From positions 248,001-312,000 of the forward strand of contig NC_019957.1 of NCBI RefSeq assembly GCF_000328565.1: a DNA stretch of 64,000 bases. The letters run 5' to 3'. The first letter of the stretch is position 1; every line of letters starts with the position of its first letter. The notes below the pieces were generated by a model. That model did not search any database. It was given only the letters and a program-made list of their open reading frames with translations, and was not told where the DNA came from. The translations under genes and the position numbers were made by a program. Positions 9,296 through 19,169 of the stretch are shown piece after piece. The DNA comes from Mycobacterium sp. JS623 (lineage in GTDB: Bacteria > Actinomycetota > Actinomycetes > Mycobacteriales > Mycobacteriaceae).

Positions 9296-9378
9296 TCGCA
9301 CCTGCGTCGGCGGGCTGCGGCTGTGTGCCATGGGAATTCGTGTCAGGAGCAGCATCCGGAGGCCTCGATACTGGGTGA

Positions 9379-10482
9379 GTGTCGATGTCCGCGTTGGTTG
9401 CACAGGTGAATCAGGCGCTACACCGCGGACACGCCATGTTCGGCGATCCGCTGCCCGCCGGCCGGCCTGAGAGGGCGGGGTTCGGCGCGGCACGAGATGC
9501 GCTGCGCGAGGACCCGACCCAGGTGGCGGCCCTTTCTGGACAATGGGCCAGCCGCTACCGCGACTTCGCCGCCTCGGCAGGCGAGGCGCTCGACGCCGCC
9601 GCCGGTACCGATACCGCACTGCTGGGGCAGGTGCAGGCCGCGGCCGACGCCGATCGGGCAGGGCACGCGGGCTCTGGCGCTGCGCTCACCGGTGCGGCCA
9701 GCGACACGGCCGCCCTTGCGACCGTATCCGGCACACCTGCCGGCCAGCGCGCGATGCTCGCCGCGCTGCGTGCCCGCCTTGCCCAACAACACCGCGTCAT
9801 CAGCGCCTACACGCTGCGCGATGCCCGGTTGGCGGCGGCTTTGCGTGCGCTGGCGTATCGGTCAAACGCGACGCCCGGTCGGCCTGCGACGGGCGTCGTC
9901 GCCGCCGGTGGCGCCGGGCCGCTCAGCAGCGTCTTGGGCCGTGCCGGCGGTGAAGCGTTTCAGCCGATGCTGGTCGGCTCACTGGAGCCCGCGGTCTTCA
10001 CCCAGCGCGCGGGTGACCGCTCCCGGGTCGGGTCGCTGGGCACCCCGCTGGGTGCGCTGACGCGCGAATCCAGTCCCCGAGAAGTGGCCGCCGCGATCAT
10101 CCATGAGGCATGGCGGCGCGGGTATACGCCGCAGCAGACGATCGCGATCCTGTCCTGTGCGATGCAGGAAAGCGGGCTCAACCCGAAAGCGGTCAGCCCG
10201 AACCGGTTGTGGCGGAGCATCTTTCAGCAGGATGCCAGCTACGCGGGCAGGGACAACCCGAATCTGGCGATCGCCGCGTTCTTCGACCGCCTTGACCGCC
10301 ACGGCGGCCCGTCCTCCCCCGACATCTGGAAGTCGATCTTCTGGCTGCAACAGCGTCCGGGCGACCCATCGGCGCAAGCCGCCTACGCCCACGGGCGCCG
10401 CGACTACCTCACCGAGATCATGAGTCAGCAGGGGCATGCCGCGCAGGTCTACCGCAGCATCGCCGGCGACACGGAGGCGTAG
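9379..10482 (+). CDS. Secreted-type protein: shared ESX-effector N-domain plus lysozyme/transglycosylase-like C-domain
   Basis: 367 aa. The N-terminal ~170 residues are helical and match the protein at 17901 (HAMFGDPLPAG, ASRYRDFAA, SGTPAGQRAMLAALRARLAQQ). The C-terminal region (about 235-345) reads as a goose-lysozyme/SLT-like fold: AILSCAMQESGLNPKAVSP gives the expected catalytic Glu, and SIFQQDASYAGRDNPNLAIAAFF resembles the downstream helices. No Sec signal peptide, so ESX export is likely. It resembles Rv3896c, which lies beside eccB2 in M. tuberculosis (recalled). Start is a GTG; the upstream sequence GATACTGGGTGAGTGTCG is conserved before the paralogue. Confidence 0.75.
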   Translation: MSMSALVAQVNQALHRGHAMFGDPLPAGRPERAGFGAARDALREDPTQVAALSGQWASRYRDFAASAGEALDAAAGTDTALLGQVQAAADADRAGHAGSGAALTGAASDTAALATVSGTPAGQRAMLAALRARLAQQHRVISAYTLRDARLAAALRALAYRSNATPGRPATGVVAAGGAGPLSSVLGRAGGEAFQPMLVGSLEPAVFTQRAGDRSRVGSLGTPLGALTRESSPREVAAAIIHEAWRRGYTPQQTIAILSCAMQESGLNPKAVSPNRLWRSIFQQDASYAGRDNPNLAIAAFFDRLDRHGGPSSPDIWKSIFWLQQRPGDPSAQAAYAHGRRDYLTEIMSQQGHAAQVYRSIAGDTEA

Positions 10483-11029
10483 GTTCGCATTTTTGATGGC
10501 GGAATTCTCGTCTTCGTGATCGCCGACGCGCGCCGCCGGCCGGTTGTGATGTCGACAATCACACCTGGGTGGCGCCCCGCGCCCGCAGGACTGCCAGGGG
10601 CAGCTGGCCGAATGCCCGTTCGGTGATCGGGTCTGGATCGACCAGGCAGCGCTTTCGAATATGCCGTGCCACGGTGACCCGTGCGTGACCCGAACGCGAT
10701 GATTCTCGAGTACAGCGATGCCCACACCCTCGGCCGAATCACTTGTGGCAGTGCACCTTCGGGTATCACCTGTAGCGACGAGGGCACCGGTCACGTCTTC
10801 TGTATTGCGCGCGATTCCTGTGAACTGCATTGATGGTCAGAAACGTCCGCCGGTCGAGCGGCGTTGTGCTGCTGTGCGACCAGTGGTTGTCGGACGAACC
10901 TGACAGCAACGCCCGGTTCGCGGACCTGCGCAGCTGTTGTCACAGCAAAGACTCAGTCGATATGACGGACAGCGCTGGCCGCCGGTGCCAGGATATCGAG
11001 GTGGGCGCCCGGGGGACGATGGCGATGAA
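10483..11029. other. Intergenic region without a clear gene
   Basis: No complete gene. A minus-strand stretch at about 10560-10660 reads VDPDPITERAFGQLPLAVLRARG, which has coding-like composition and may be a relic, but no family is recognisable. The final 90 bp form an in-frame extension of the next gene. Confidence 0.35.
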
Positions 11030-14000
11030 GTGACACCGAGCAGGCTGTGCTGCGGTTCATGTGGCAAGGAATTGCCGCTGACAGCCAAGTTCTGTAGCGA
11101 GTGCGGTGCGCGACTCACGCATTCGACCAGTTCGGCTGAGTACAAGCAGGTGACCGTGTTGTTCGCCGACGTGGTGCGGTCGATGGATATCGCTGCAGCC
11201 GTAGGCGCGGAGCGGCTGCGCGAAATCATGGCCGACCTCGCGGACCACTGCGCTGCAGCCGTACAGCGCTACGGCGGCACAGTGAACCAGTTCACGGGCG
11301 ACGGCATCATGGCGGTATTCGGCGCGCCAACAGCCTTGGAGGACCATGCTTTTCGAGCCTGCATGGCTGCGTTGGCTGTCCAAGCGGCCGCAAGGCGGCT
11401 TGCACACGAGCTCGAAGACCGCGACGGTGTCGACCTGCGCCTTCGGGTCGGTCTGAACTCCGGTCAGGTGATCGCCGGCGAGATCAGTTCCGGCTACTTC
11501 GGTTACACCGCGATCGGTGAGCAAGTCGGAATGGCTCAGCGCATGGAGTCGGTCGCCCCGCCGGGCGGGGTCATGCTCAGCACATCGACCGCGCGATTGG
11601 TCGAGGGTTCAGCGACTCTGAGCGAACCGGAGAGTGTCCGGATGAAGGGTGCCAAGACGCCAGTGACCGCCTATCGCCTGCTGGGCGTGGAACGGCACGC
11701 AACCGTGCGGCGCACCGAGTCCGATCTCGTCGGTCGTCAGCGGGAGATGTCGACAGTCCAGGCTCTCCTGGAAAGTGGGATCGGTGGCCACGGCAGGGTA
11801 GTCGGTGTCGTCGGCCCACCCGGCATTGGCAAAAGCCGTCTAACACGCGAAATTTCGAGGATAGCCTCGGCGCGTGGCGCCGAGGTCGTCACCGCGTTCT
11901 GCGAATCTCATGCCAGTCAGGTGCCGTTCCATGTCGTAGCGCGACTGATGCGCGCAATTACTGGGATCGCGGGTCTCGACGCGCAGACGGCTCGGGATCG
12001 GTTACGCGGCAAAGTGGGCCAAGCAGAGCCGGAGGACTTGCTGCTATTTCACGACTTGCTGGGCATCGGGGATCCGGAGGCTCTATTGCCTCGGATCGAT
12101 CCGGATGCCCGCCGACGGCGCCTGACAGGCGTGGTGAACGCCGTCTCGTTGACCCGCGAAACTCCGACCGTCTACGTCGTTGAGGACGCGCACTGGATTG
12201 ATGAGGCCAGCGAGTCGATGCTGGCGGACTTGTTCACCGTGATCCCGCAGACGTCCTCGCTGGTGCTCGTTACGTACCGACCCGAGTACGGTGGTGCGCT
12301 TACGCGGGGAAGAGGCACGCAGACGATAACCCTTGAGCCACTTAGCGATCCAGAAGCCGCCACACTGGTTTCACAACTACTCGGTTCCGATCCATCGGTG
12401 AGCAGGCTAGGCCAGACGGTCGCCGAAAGAGCCGCCGGTAATCCGTTCTTCGCCGAAGAGATCGTGCGAGACCTGGCCGAGCGCGCTGTGTTGCACGGCA
12501 ACCGCGGTGCCTACATCTGCACGGTCAACGCCGCCGAGGTCACCGTCCCGGCTACCGTCCAGGCCACGATCGCCGCGCGTGTCGATCGACTCGACCCCAA
12601 GGCAAAACACACCCTGAACGCCGCGGCGGTCATCGGTGCGAAGTTCAGCCGAGATCTATTGGAAACGTTAAGGATTGATCCCGCACTCGACGATCTGGTG
12701 GTTGGCGAGCTCATCGATCAGATCAGATTCGCGCCACATGCCGAATATGTGTTTCACCATCCGCTGATCCGCGTGGTGGCCTATGAATCACAACTCAAAT
12801 CGGACCGCGCCGAGATGCATCGGCGGCTCGCGGCGGCCATTGAGGCTCGTCACCCGTCGTCGGCTGATGAGAATGCTGCGCTGATCGCCGAACATCTAGA
12901 AGCTGCGGGTGATTTGCATGCCGCCTACGGCTGGCACATGCGTGCGGCGACATGGGCAACCAACCGCGACATCGCAGGAGCGCGGCTGAGTTGGGAGCGT
13001 GCGCGAACGATCGCCGACGCATTGCCCGCCGGCGACCCAGGCCGCACGACCATGCGCATCGCCACGCGCACCATGTTGTGCGGTACCGGTTGGCGAATTC
13101 ACGCCGATGTTTCCGACCGGTTCGACGAACTGCGCGAGCTGTGCAGCGCCGCCGGGGACAAGCCGTCACTGGGCATCGCGTCGGCAGGGTTGGTGGTTGG
13201 TTACGCGCATCAGAATCGGATGCGCGAGGCATCGCGACTGGCGTCGGAAACATGGGCCCTCGCCGAGGCGGTCGCAGACGCGACCTTGACGGTAGGGCTG
13301 TCCTTCCCGGTTATCTACGGCAAGATCGAGAGCGCCGAGTGGAATGACGTGCTGGGCTGGTCACAAACCGTTATCGACCTTGCCGACGGTGATCCGTCAA
13401 CGGGCAACTTTCTGGTCGGCTGTCCGTTAGCGCTGGCCGTTACGTCGCGCGGTATGGCCCGCTATTTCCTTGGTCAGCCGGGATGGCCAGAAGACCTGCG
13501 GCACGGCATGAGCATGGCCCAAAGCGCTGACCCCGCGTCCTACGCCGGCGTCGTGGGCTATGTCTACTTGCTGGGTGTGCCTTTTGGGGTGCTGAGGCCG
13601 TCTGATGTTGCGCTGCGCGAGATTGAAGATGCGCTACAGATTGCCGAGCGATCCAGTGATGATGTCGTGGTGCGTTTCACCCAGGCGACGCTGGGACTTG
13701 CGTTGATGCATCGCCAGGACGCCGCCGACCGCGAGCGAGGACAGAAACTTGCAGCTGAGGTCAGCGAAGCGTTCCTGACCGAAGGACACAACCTGTGCGA
13801 TTTGCCCGGTATCCAGGTCTTCTTGGCACGTGAAAAGGCCAGGGGCGGAGACCGCGATGACGCTCTCAGGCTGATCCGCGACGCCGTGGACCTTCTGTTC
13901 CGCGACGGACAACTTCTGCTATGGGCCATTCCCGCGACGGGTGTGCTGGTGGACACGCTGCTCGACCGCGGCGCCGACGGTGACGTGGCCGAAGCCAAAG

Positions 14001-14200
14001 CCGCAATCGAGCGGTTGGCGTCCGCACCAGCCGGTGAGGGACTGGCGATGCGGGACATCTGGCTGCTGAGGATGCGTGTGCTGTGCAGCCTGGCATCCGG
14101 TGACAAGGTCGGCTACCAGAGTTACCGGGATCGCTACCGCGCGATGGCGAGAACGCTTCGCTTTGAAGGGCATCTGCAGTGGGCCCAGGCGATGCCATGA
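11030..14200 (+). CDS. Class III cyclase-domain/ATPase multidomain regulator
   Basis: 1056 aa. A zinc-ribbon opens the protein (CCGSCGKELPL...FCSECG), followed by a class III adenylate/guanylate cyclase domain (VTVLFADVVRSMDIAAAVG, then FTGDGIMAVFGAP with the metal Asp), and a STAND-type ATPase with Walker A GPPGIGKSRL near 262 and Walker B VYVVEDAHWID. A long TPR-like helical tail ends without a LuxR HTH, unlike Rv0386-type relatives. Start is GTG-11030 directly before the zinc ribbon; an in-frame TTG at 10937 would add 31 residues. Likely cytosolic signalling protein. Confidence 0.8.
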   Translation: MTPSRLCCGSCGKELPLTAKFCSECGARLTHSTSSAEYKQVTVLFADVVRSMDIAAAVGAERLREIMADLADHCAAAVQRYGGTVNQFTGDGIMAVFGAPTALEDHAFRACMAALAVQAAARRLAHELEDRDGVDLRLRVGLNSGQVIAGEISSGYFGYTAIGEQVGMAQRMESVAPPGGVMLSTSTARLVEGSATLSEPESVRMKGAKTPVTAYRLLGVERHATVRRTESDLVGRQREMSTVQALLESGIGGHGRVVGVVGPPGIGKSRLTREISRIASARGAEVVTAFCESHASQVPFHVVARLMRAITGIAGLDAQTARDRLRGKVGQAEPEDLLLFHDLLGIGDPEALLPRIDPDARRRRLTGVVNAVSLTRETPTVYVVEDAHWIDEASESMLADLFTVIPQTSSLVLVTYRPEYGGALTRGRGTQTITLEPLSDPEAATLVSQLLGSDPSVSRLGQTVAERAAGNPFFAEEIVRDLAERAVLHGNRGAYICTVNAAEVTVPATVQATIAARVDRLDPKAKHTLNAAAVIGAKFSRDLLETLRIDPALDDLVVGELIDQIRFAPHAEYVFHHPLIRVVAYESQLKSDRAEMHRRLAAAIEARHPSSADENAALIAEHLEAAGDLHAAYGWHMRAATWATNRDIAGARLSWERARTIADALPAGDPGRTTMRIATRTMLCGTGWRIHADVSDRFDELRELCSAAGDKPSLGIASAGLVVGYAHQNRMREASRLASETWALAEAVADATLTVGLSFPVIYGKIESAEWNDVLGWSQTVIDLADGDPSTGNFLVGCPLALAVTSRGMARYFLGQPGWPEDLRHGMSMAQSADPASYAGVVGYVYLLGVPFGVLRPSDVALREIEDALQIAERSSDDVVVRFTQATLGLALMHRQDAADRERGQKLAAEVSEAFLTEGHNLCDLPGIQVFLAREKARGGDRDDALRLIRDAVDLLFRDGQLLLWAIPATGVLVDTLLDRGADGDVAEAKAAIERLASAPAGEGLAMRDIWLLRMRVLCSLASGDKVGYQSYRDRYRAMARTLRFEGHLQWAQAMP

Positions 14201-14325
14201 GCGCGCGTCCTTGCGACGTACTTCAATGCGGCGGCTGCACGTGATCGCTCACACGCGCCGTTGAACGCGGTCTGAGTCGTGTGACGAGCGGTGTGTCACG
14301 CCGACTCAGACCGTTCGAACAGCCG

Positions 14326-14716
14326 CTATGCCGGCGACTTCGACTGCGGCATGGCCAATGCGGCCTGTTCGACGGCAAGCAGTGTCGCGGGGTCATGTTC
14401 GGCGTGGTAGGCCTTGGAACCGCCGGAGAGACCGAACGGCCGCTTGGTCCACGGCAGCCATATGACGGCGGCGATATTGATGGCCAAAGCGACGGCGCGA
14501 AATGCCGCGACCTTCTCGGTCGCTTCGTAGATCTCCAACGGCAGGAAGACGCTGGTTGCGATCACCACGAAGTATTCAGCCCGCCGCGTGATCAGCCATC
14601 GTCCGACAGCTTCGATCAGTTCGATTGCAGCGTAGGCGAATAACCCGATGGCGATCCACGCCAAGATGGTCGGTGACAACGAGAATGCCTCATCGATTCG
14701 GTGGAGAATCTTGGAG
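14326..14716 (-). pseudogene. 5'-truncated DUF2127 gene
   Basis: The reading frame from SKILHRIDEAFSLSPTILAW to EHDPATLLAVEQAALAMPQ is close to the C-terminal 120 residues of the protein at 98-850. Homology stops abruptly at about 14716 (CTCCAAGATTCT in both copies), and the N-terminal domain plus the first membrane helix are missing. An internal ATG at 14679 could still give a 117-aa two-to-three-helix protein, but this is more likely a duplication relic. Confidence 0.65.
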
Positions 14717-14953
14717 CAACGGCTACCAATTGCGCCGTCGATCCCTGATGCCGACGGGCTGACGCTTCTGGCGTTCGGGCGGAGCCACCGGGCATTCTGT
14801 TGTCGAAAACCGCCACGGCTGTACGAACGCTTGGCGAACCTGCGGTGACCAAAAGGTAGACGGACACCAGCAAAGCATGCCGGAGCAAGTGGTGAGGGTA
14901 AGTTGCCTGCTGGTTGTCAACACGCCCGCACCGCGAAGTCATCGCGTAACCGC

Positions 14954-15848
14954 ATGCGGCTGAATGATTTCCGGAGATTTGCTGTGTCCTTGCTGAGTCG
15001 CAGAGGCTTCCTGGTGGGAACCGGGGCCGCCCTGGTGCTGCCGCCTCTGATGGCTACCGCCGAGGTGGCGCGCTCGGTATTGGGCACGCCCGGGCAGAGC
15101 ACCGCATCGTCGGCCCATACCGAAGCCAATTTCCACGCCGGAGGCGGTGGCCGCAACGGGGCATGCGTCGCCGCCGCTGCGGCTTTCACCCGCGCCTATC
15201 GAACAGGTGGCGCTGCCCCGCAACGGTGTGCTGAGTGCCCTGCCCGGCCAGGGCGACCTGCTGGCCATCACCGTCGACGACGGGGTGAATACCGACGTCG
15301 TGCGTCTCTACATCGAGTTCGCCAGGCGAACCGGCCTGCGGATGACCTTCTTCGTCAACGGCACGTATCGCTCCTGGACTGACAACGCAGCGCTCCTGCG
15401 GCCGCTCGTCGATTCCGGTCAGATCCAACTGGGCAACCACACGTTCACCCACCCGGACCTGACCACCCTGACACCGGCGCATATCGCCGATGAAATACGC
15501 CGCAACGACGCGTTTTTGACGAAAACCTACGGTGTCGACGCTCGGCCCTACCTGCGGCCGCCGTTCGGCAGACACGATGCGAAAACTCGGGCGGTCGCCG
15601 CGGATCTCGGCTACACCATCACCACGATGTGGTCTGGCTCGCTGTCGGACTCGACCGTAATCGCCGAGGACTACCTGCTGAAGATGGCCGACACGTACTT
15701 CAAGCCCCAGAACATCGTGATCGGCCACCTCAACCACCTGCCCGTCACGCACGTCTTCCATCGGCTCAGCGGTCTGATCAGCGACCGCGGACTGCGCACG
15801 GTCACCCTCGACGACGTTTTCGCGCGGCCCGGCGTCCCGCCACGCTGA
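14954..15848 (+). pseudogene. Polysaccharide deacetylase (NodB fold), frameshifted
   Basis: An N-terminal segment MRLNDFRRF...SRRGFLVGTGAALVLPP (Tat-like RR then hydrophobic core) lies in one frame to about 15130. The deacetylase domain follows in another frame from about 15135: LAITVDDG (metal Asp), GNHTFTHPD (two metal His), RPPFGRH and the late IVIGHLNH. One additional T in the run at 15130-15132 explains the shift: removing it gives a smooth linker ANSTPEAVAATGHA. The enzyme would be exported and act on cell-wall or extracellular glycans. A GTG at 15147 could express the domain without a signal. GTG-14984 is an alternative first start. Confidence 0.7.
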
Positions 15849-15972
15849 GAACGGCGTGAAATGCGTGGTGTTCCAGCGCTTTACCAGCGCCGGTGGACAA
15901 TCCGCCATGCAGGAGAGAGGATCGATAGCGGAATCTGTTGCGGGGCAGTGTTTTTGCTCTGCAGACCGTACG

Positions 15973-17655
15973 TTATCGGGGGCCAACAGCGGAGGACCGC
16001 CGGATGAGACGCAGTTCTTGCTGGAGTGCGTCGATGTGGTCCGCGGTCTGCTTCTTCCACGTCTGCATGCGGTCGGCTGGGCGCTCTTGCGACGTCGCGG
16101 GATCCATAGGAACCCGCTGAGGCGCAACAAGAAGCTGGTATTGGTCCGTGAGCTTCTGCAGCAAGGACGTCAATCGCGGGGCGGGGCTTCCCGACGAGAT
16201 CGCGTAGCTGTCAAGGTGACCGAGAATGGACAGCGCCTGCTCGACGACGGTGCGGGCGCCGGGGCTCTCGAACTGCAGCGAGTCGGGCACGTTATCACGG
16301 AGCTGGCGCCGAAGCAGTCCGACGTTGTTCATGGCGTCCGGCACACCTGATTTTGTACTACGGGTGGTTTCAAGCGAAGTTATGTAGAGCTCGAGGTCGT
16401 GCGCGTACGACAGCGATTGAGCGAGATCTGAACGTAAGAACTCGGATAGCTCCATGGGCAGCACGCCGACGTCGGGCCAGACATCCTCGAAGGCAGAGTC
16501 CTCACCGTTTCGAAAGCTCTGGAGTATCCCTGGGAAGACATCGGGCTCTGCTAGCACGACCTGCTCGTAGAACCGTTCCCAATCCGTGCGAAAATCCATC
16601 GTCTGCAACGCAAGCGTGGTGTCTGCCACCAATTCTGGACGGATGATCCTCTGCAGCGTGTATGCATTGATGTATCGCTTTACTTCTCGAGGATTGATGC
16701 GCCCCTCTTTCGCGACATAGCGCAGATAGTCCTTCACTCGCCCGTTGAGATCCGTGCGCTGCCAGTCGCTCAGAGCAGCGTTGCTGTCCAACCACCCGAC
16801 TAGCTGATCGAGCTGGGCGGGAGCGATCCGCGGAAGGCTGTACCCAAGTTGGAAGATCTTGTTGAGGTACTCGCCCTCGACCTGCCGGTCAGTGTCTAGT
16901 TCCTCCTCGGGCTGGAGCGCGAATTTCGTCCGCACCGCGGACTGCACGACGCGTTCGTCGAGGCCGACGACGAAGATGAATCCCGCCGTGTCGAAGAACA
17001 GCTTCATCGACTCGAGAACTGTCAGCGCACGCTCGGGTAGGCAGCGATCGAGATCGTCGACGAAAACCACGATCCGTGACAAGCCAGCGTCGTGGACTTC
17101 GCGGAACGCGATATCGAGTTGCTGAAAAGCTGCGTAGTACAACGACTGCGGCATCGTGGTCTCATCGCTGTCGCCCTCGTTGAGCGCGTCGAGTGCCTTC
17201 TCGGGCTCCACCGAGACCTTGACAGCACCGGGAAGTCCGACCTCGAACTTGGTGGCGCGCACCAGCGCCTGGATGACCCGGCCGATCCGCGCCGCGACGG
17301 ACTTGATCTCTTTACTCCGGACATCGTTAGGATAGCTCTTCGCCCATTTCGACAGACCGTCGCGGATCGTGTCCAGCAGCGGCACGATGAGGTGAGGTTC
17401 CTGCTCGTATCGCCAGGCGTTGAACTCGACGACGACAGCCTCGGCCGGATTCACTTGCTGCCGTATCGCGTGCATGAGCGTGCTCTTGCCCGACCCCCAG
17501 CCGCCAAAGATACCCACCGCGAAGCGGGGCTCACTGGCGTTGATAGTCCCGGCGAGAGCGCTGGCCATTTTCTGGAAGTTGAATATCGGGTTCTCGGCCG
17601 GTATGTCGAGGACGATATGGCCAACGAATTGGTCCCCGCCCGTGGGTGCGATCAT
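15973..17655 (-). CDS. KAP-family P-loop NTPase
   Basis: 560 aa. Walker A FGGWGSGKST at about 50-59, then EFNAWRYEQEPHLIVPLL, a KAP hallmark, and Walker B RIVVFVDDLDRCLPE near 195, followed by FIFVVGLDERVV and the arginine-rich INPREVKRYINAY sensor region. The C-terminal 200 residues are helical with no recognised domain. The usual KAP membrane insert is not evident. KAP NTPases are often mobile and found in defence or accessory islands. It lies opposite to its neighbours and separates the two paralogous effector genes. Confidence 0.85.
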   Translation of the reverse strand: MIAPTGGDQFVGHIVLDIPAENPIFNFQKMASALAGTINASEPRFAVGIFGGWGSGKSTLMHAIRQQVNPAEAVVVEFNAWRYEQEPHLIVPLLDTIRDGLSKWAKSYPNDVRSKEIKSVAARIGRVIQALVRATKFEVGLPGAVKVSVEPEKALDALNEGDSDETTMPQSLYYAAFQQLDIAFREVHDAGLSRIVVFVDDLDRCLPERALTVLESMKLFFDTAGFIFVVGLDERVVQSAVRTKFALQPEEELDTDRQVEGEYLNKIFQLGYSLPRIAPAQLDQLVGWLDSNAALSDWQRTDLNGRVKDYLRYVAKEGRINPREVKRYINAYTLQRIIRPELVADTTLALQTMDFRTDWERFYEQVVLAEPDVFPGILQSFRNGEDSAFEDVWPDVGVLPMELSEFLRSDLAQSLSYAHDLELYITSLETTRSTKSGVPDAMNNVGLLRRQLRDNVPDSLQFESPGARTVVEQALSILGHLDSYAISSGSPAPRLTSLLQKLTDQYQLLVAPQRVPMDPATSQERPADRMQTWKKQTADHIDALQQELRLIRRSSAVGPR

Positions 17656-17900
17656 CCAGAGACCTCCTACCGTCGCCGGGGCACTGACGCGTTGGTCCGA
17701 CGGCCGAGCCGGTCCGCGTTCGGCGACGCTGTGCGAATTGCCGCCACATGCTGATGGTCGTCGACCGTCTGGTGAAGCACACGCGTAGCGCCCTACTCGA
17801 ATCTTGCAGGAAAGTCAGCGCGCACTCCCACCAGCTCGCCTCCCGAGGCGGCCAAAGATTTGTGTCCTGGGCGGTGTGGTGGCGGCTTGATACTTGGTTT
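17656..17900. other. Gap between KAP NTPase and the NlpC/P60 gene
   Basis: No gene seen. This stretch holds the two divergent promoter regions. The last 25 bp (GATACTTGGTTTGTGTCG) are conserved with the start region of the paralogue at 9379. Confidence 0.4.
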
Positions 17901-18947
17901 GTGTCGATTGCCGTGGTGGTTCAACAGGTGGGCGACGTCCTGGCCCGGGCGCACGCATTGTTCGGCGATCCGGTGCCCGCCGGTCATGTCGCAGCCCTGG
18001 ACTCCGGTGCGCGCGTGGCCGCGGCGGGGGATCTGGTGCGCACGGGGCAGGCGCGCATGGCCCCGCTGTCTGGTGATTTGGCGTCTCGTTACAGCCGATT
18101 CGGCGCTGGCGCAGGACCGCTACTCTTCGGCGTGGCCGGCACCGACGAGGGCCTCGGCGGGCAGCTGCAGGCAGCCGTGGACTCTGATCAATTGGGGCGC
18201 GCGGACTCCGGTGCCGTACGCAGCGGTGCCGCCGGAGATACCGCCGCCCTGTCGCCGGTGTCCGGCACTCCGGCGGGTCAGCGTGCTCTAGTTGCCGCCC
18301 TGCGTGCTCGCCTGGCTCAACAACAGCACATCATCGAAGCCCAGCGAGCCCACGACGCACGGCTGGCCGCCGTCGTGGGCTCGCTGGTCTACGGCCGTCG
18401 ACGCGCAGCAGGCGGCGGCATGCCGTTGGGCGGCATGCCATTTGGGGCTGGCGGGATGGGCGGTGGCGGAGCGCGTATACCACTCGGAGCCCCGGCTGCA
18501 GTCGCGAGACCGCGCACCATGCTGGCATCGCGGGTCGCTCCCCGGGCCGCGGACATACCCGGCGCGCCAGGCGACGCTGCGGCCAAGGCGGCGCTGAGCT
18601 GTCTTGGCCGCCCCTACGTGTGGGGCGCCAAGGGGCCCAATGCATTTGACTGCTCGGGCCTGACCCAGTGGGCGTGGCGGCAGGCCGGGGTGAATCTCGG
18701 CGGCGACACCTACAGCCAGATCGCCCAAGGCGTGCCGGTGGCGCCCGACCAGGTGTGGGCCGGGGACCTGATCTTCCCGCTGGACAACTTCGGTGAAGAC
18801 GGGCGCTCGGGGCCCGGCCACGTGCAGCTCGCCATCTCGGGCTCGCAAGTGGTGCACGCGCCGACCACCGGCGACGTGGTCAGGATCGCCCCGATGCCGG
18901 CCCGCTTCATCGCCCGCCGGCCCGTGCCGGTGGCGGTCGAGGCGTGA
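17901..18947 (+). CDS. Secreted-type NlpC/P60 peptidoglycan hydrolase with ESX-effector N-domain
   Basis: 348 aa. The N-terminal ~165 residues are paralogous to the protein at 9379 (HALFGDPVPAGH, LASRYSRFG, SGTPAGQRALVAALRARLAQQ). A Gly/Met-rich linker (GGGMPLGGMPFGAGGMGGGG) leads to an NlpC/P60 domain with catalytic Cys in FDCSGLTQWAW, His in GPGHVQLAIS and a third polar residue in VVHAPTTGD. Resembles Rv0024-type proteins, which cleave peptidoglycan stem peptides. No Sec signal peptide; export by the adjacent ESX machine is likely. Start GTG-17901 is set by alignment to the paralogue. Confidence 0.85.
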   Translation: MSIAVVVQQVGDVLARAHALFGDPVPAGHVAALDSGARVAAAGDLVRTGQARMAPLSGDLASRYSRFGAGAGPLLFGVAGTDEGLGGQLQAAVDSDQLGRADSGAVRSGAAGDTAALSPVSGTPAGQRALVAALRARLAQQQHIIEAQRAHDARLAAVVGSLVYGRRRAAGGGMPLGGMPFGAGGMGGGGARIPLGAPAAVARPRTMLASRVAPRAADIPGAPGDAAAKAALSCLGRPYVWGAKGPNAFDCSGLTQWAWRQAGVNLGGDTYSQIAQGVPVAPDQVWAGDLIFPLDNFGEDGRSGPGHVQLAISGSQVVHAPTTGDVVRIAPMPARFIARRPVPVAVEA

Positions 18948-19007
18948 AATTCGCGCACCGAGCCGCCCGCCGGCAGCCTTAGGCTAGAACCAGCGCAGGA
19001 AAGGACC

Positions 19008-19169
19008 GTGGTGAACCCCAGAATCGAACGCGAAATCGACCGCGTGCTCAACGTTGTCACTCGTGCGCACAAGCTCTTTGGCGGTGACACCCCGCCCGCC
19101 GATCCACCGGCGTTCACACCCCGCCGCGACCTCGAAGACAATCTGGGCCGCGGACACTTCTGCCGATGA
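19008..19169 (+). CDS. Small 53-aa protein coupled to the next gene
   Basis: GTG-GTG start after AGGAAAGGA gives VVNPRIEREIDRVLNVVTRA, then HKLFGGDTPPADPP and a tail ending GRGHFCR. Its TGA overlaps the ATG of the next gene (ATGA). The segment RVLNVVTRAHKLFGG echoes the VLARAHALFGDPVPAG start of the upstream effector, suggesting a trimmed or stand-alone version of that N-terminal motif. The ribosome-binding site and the coupling support it being real. Confidence 0.5.
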   Translation: MVNPRIEREIDRVLNVVTRAHKLFGGDTPPADPPAFTPRRDLEDNLGRGHFCR

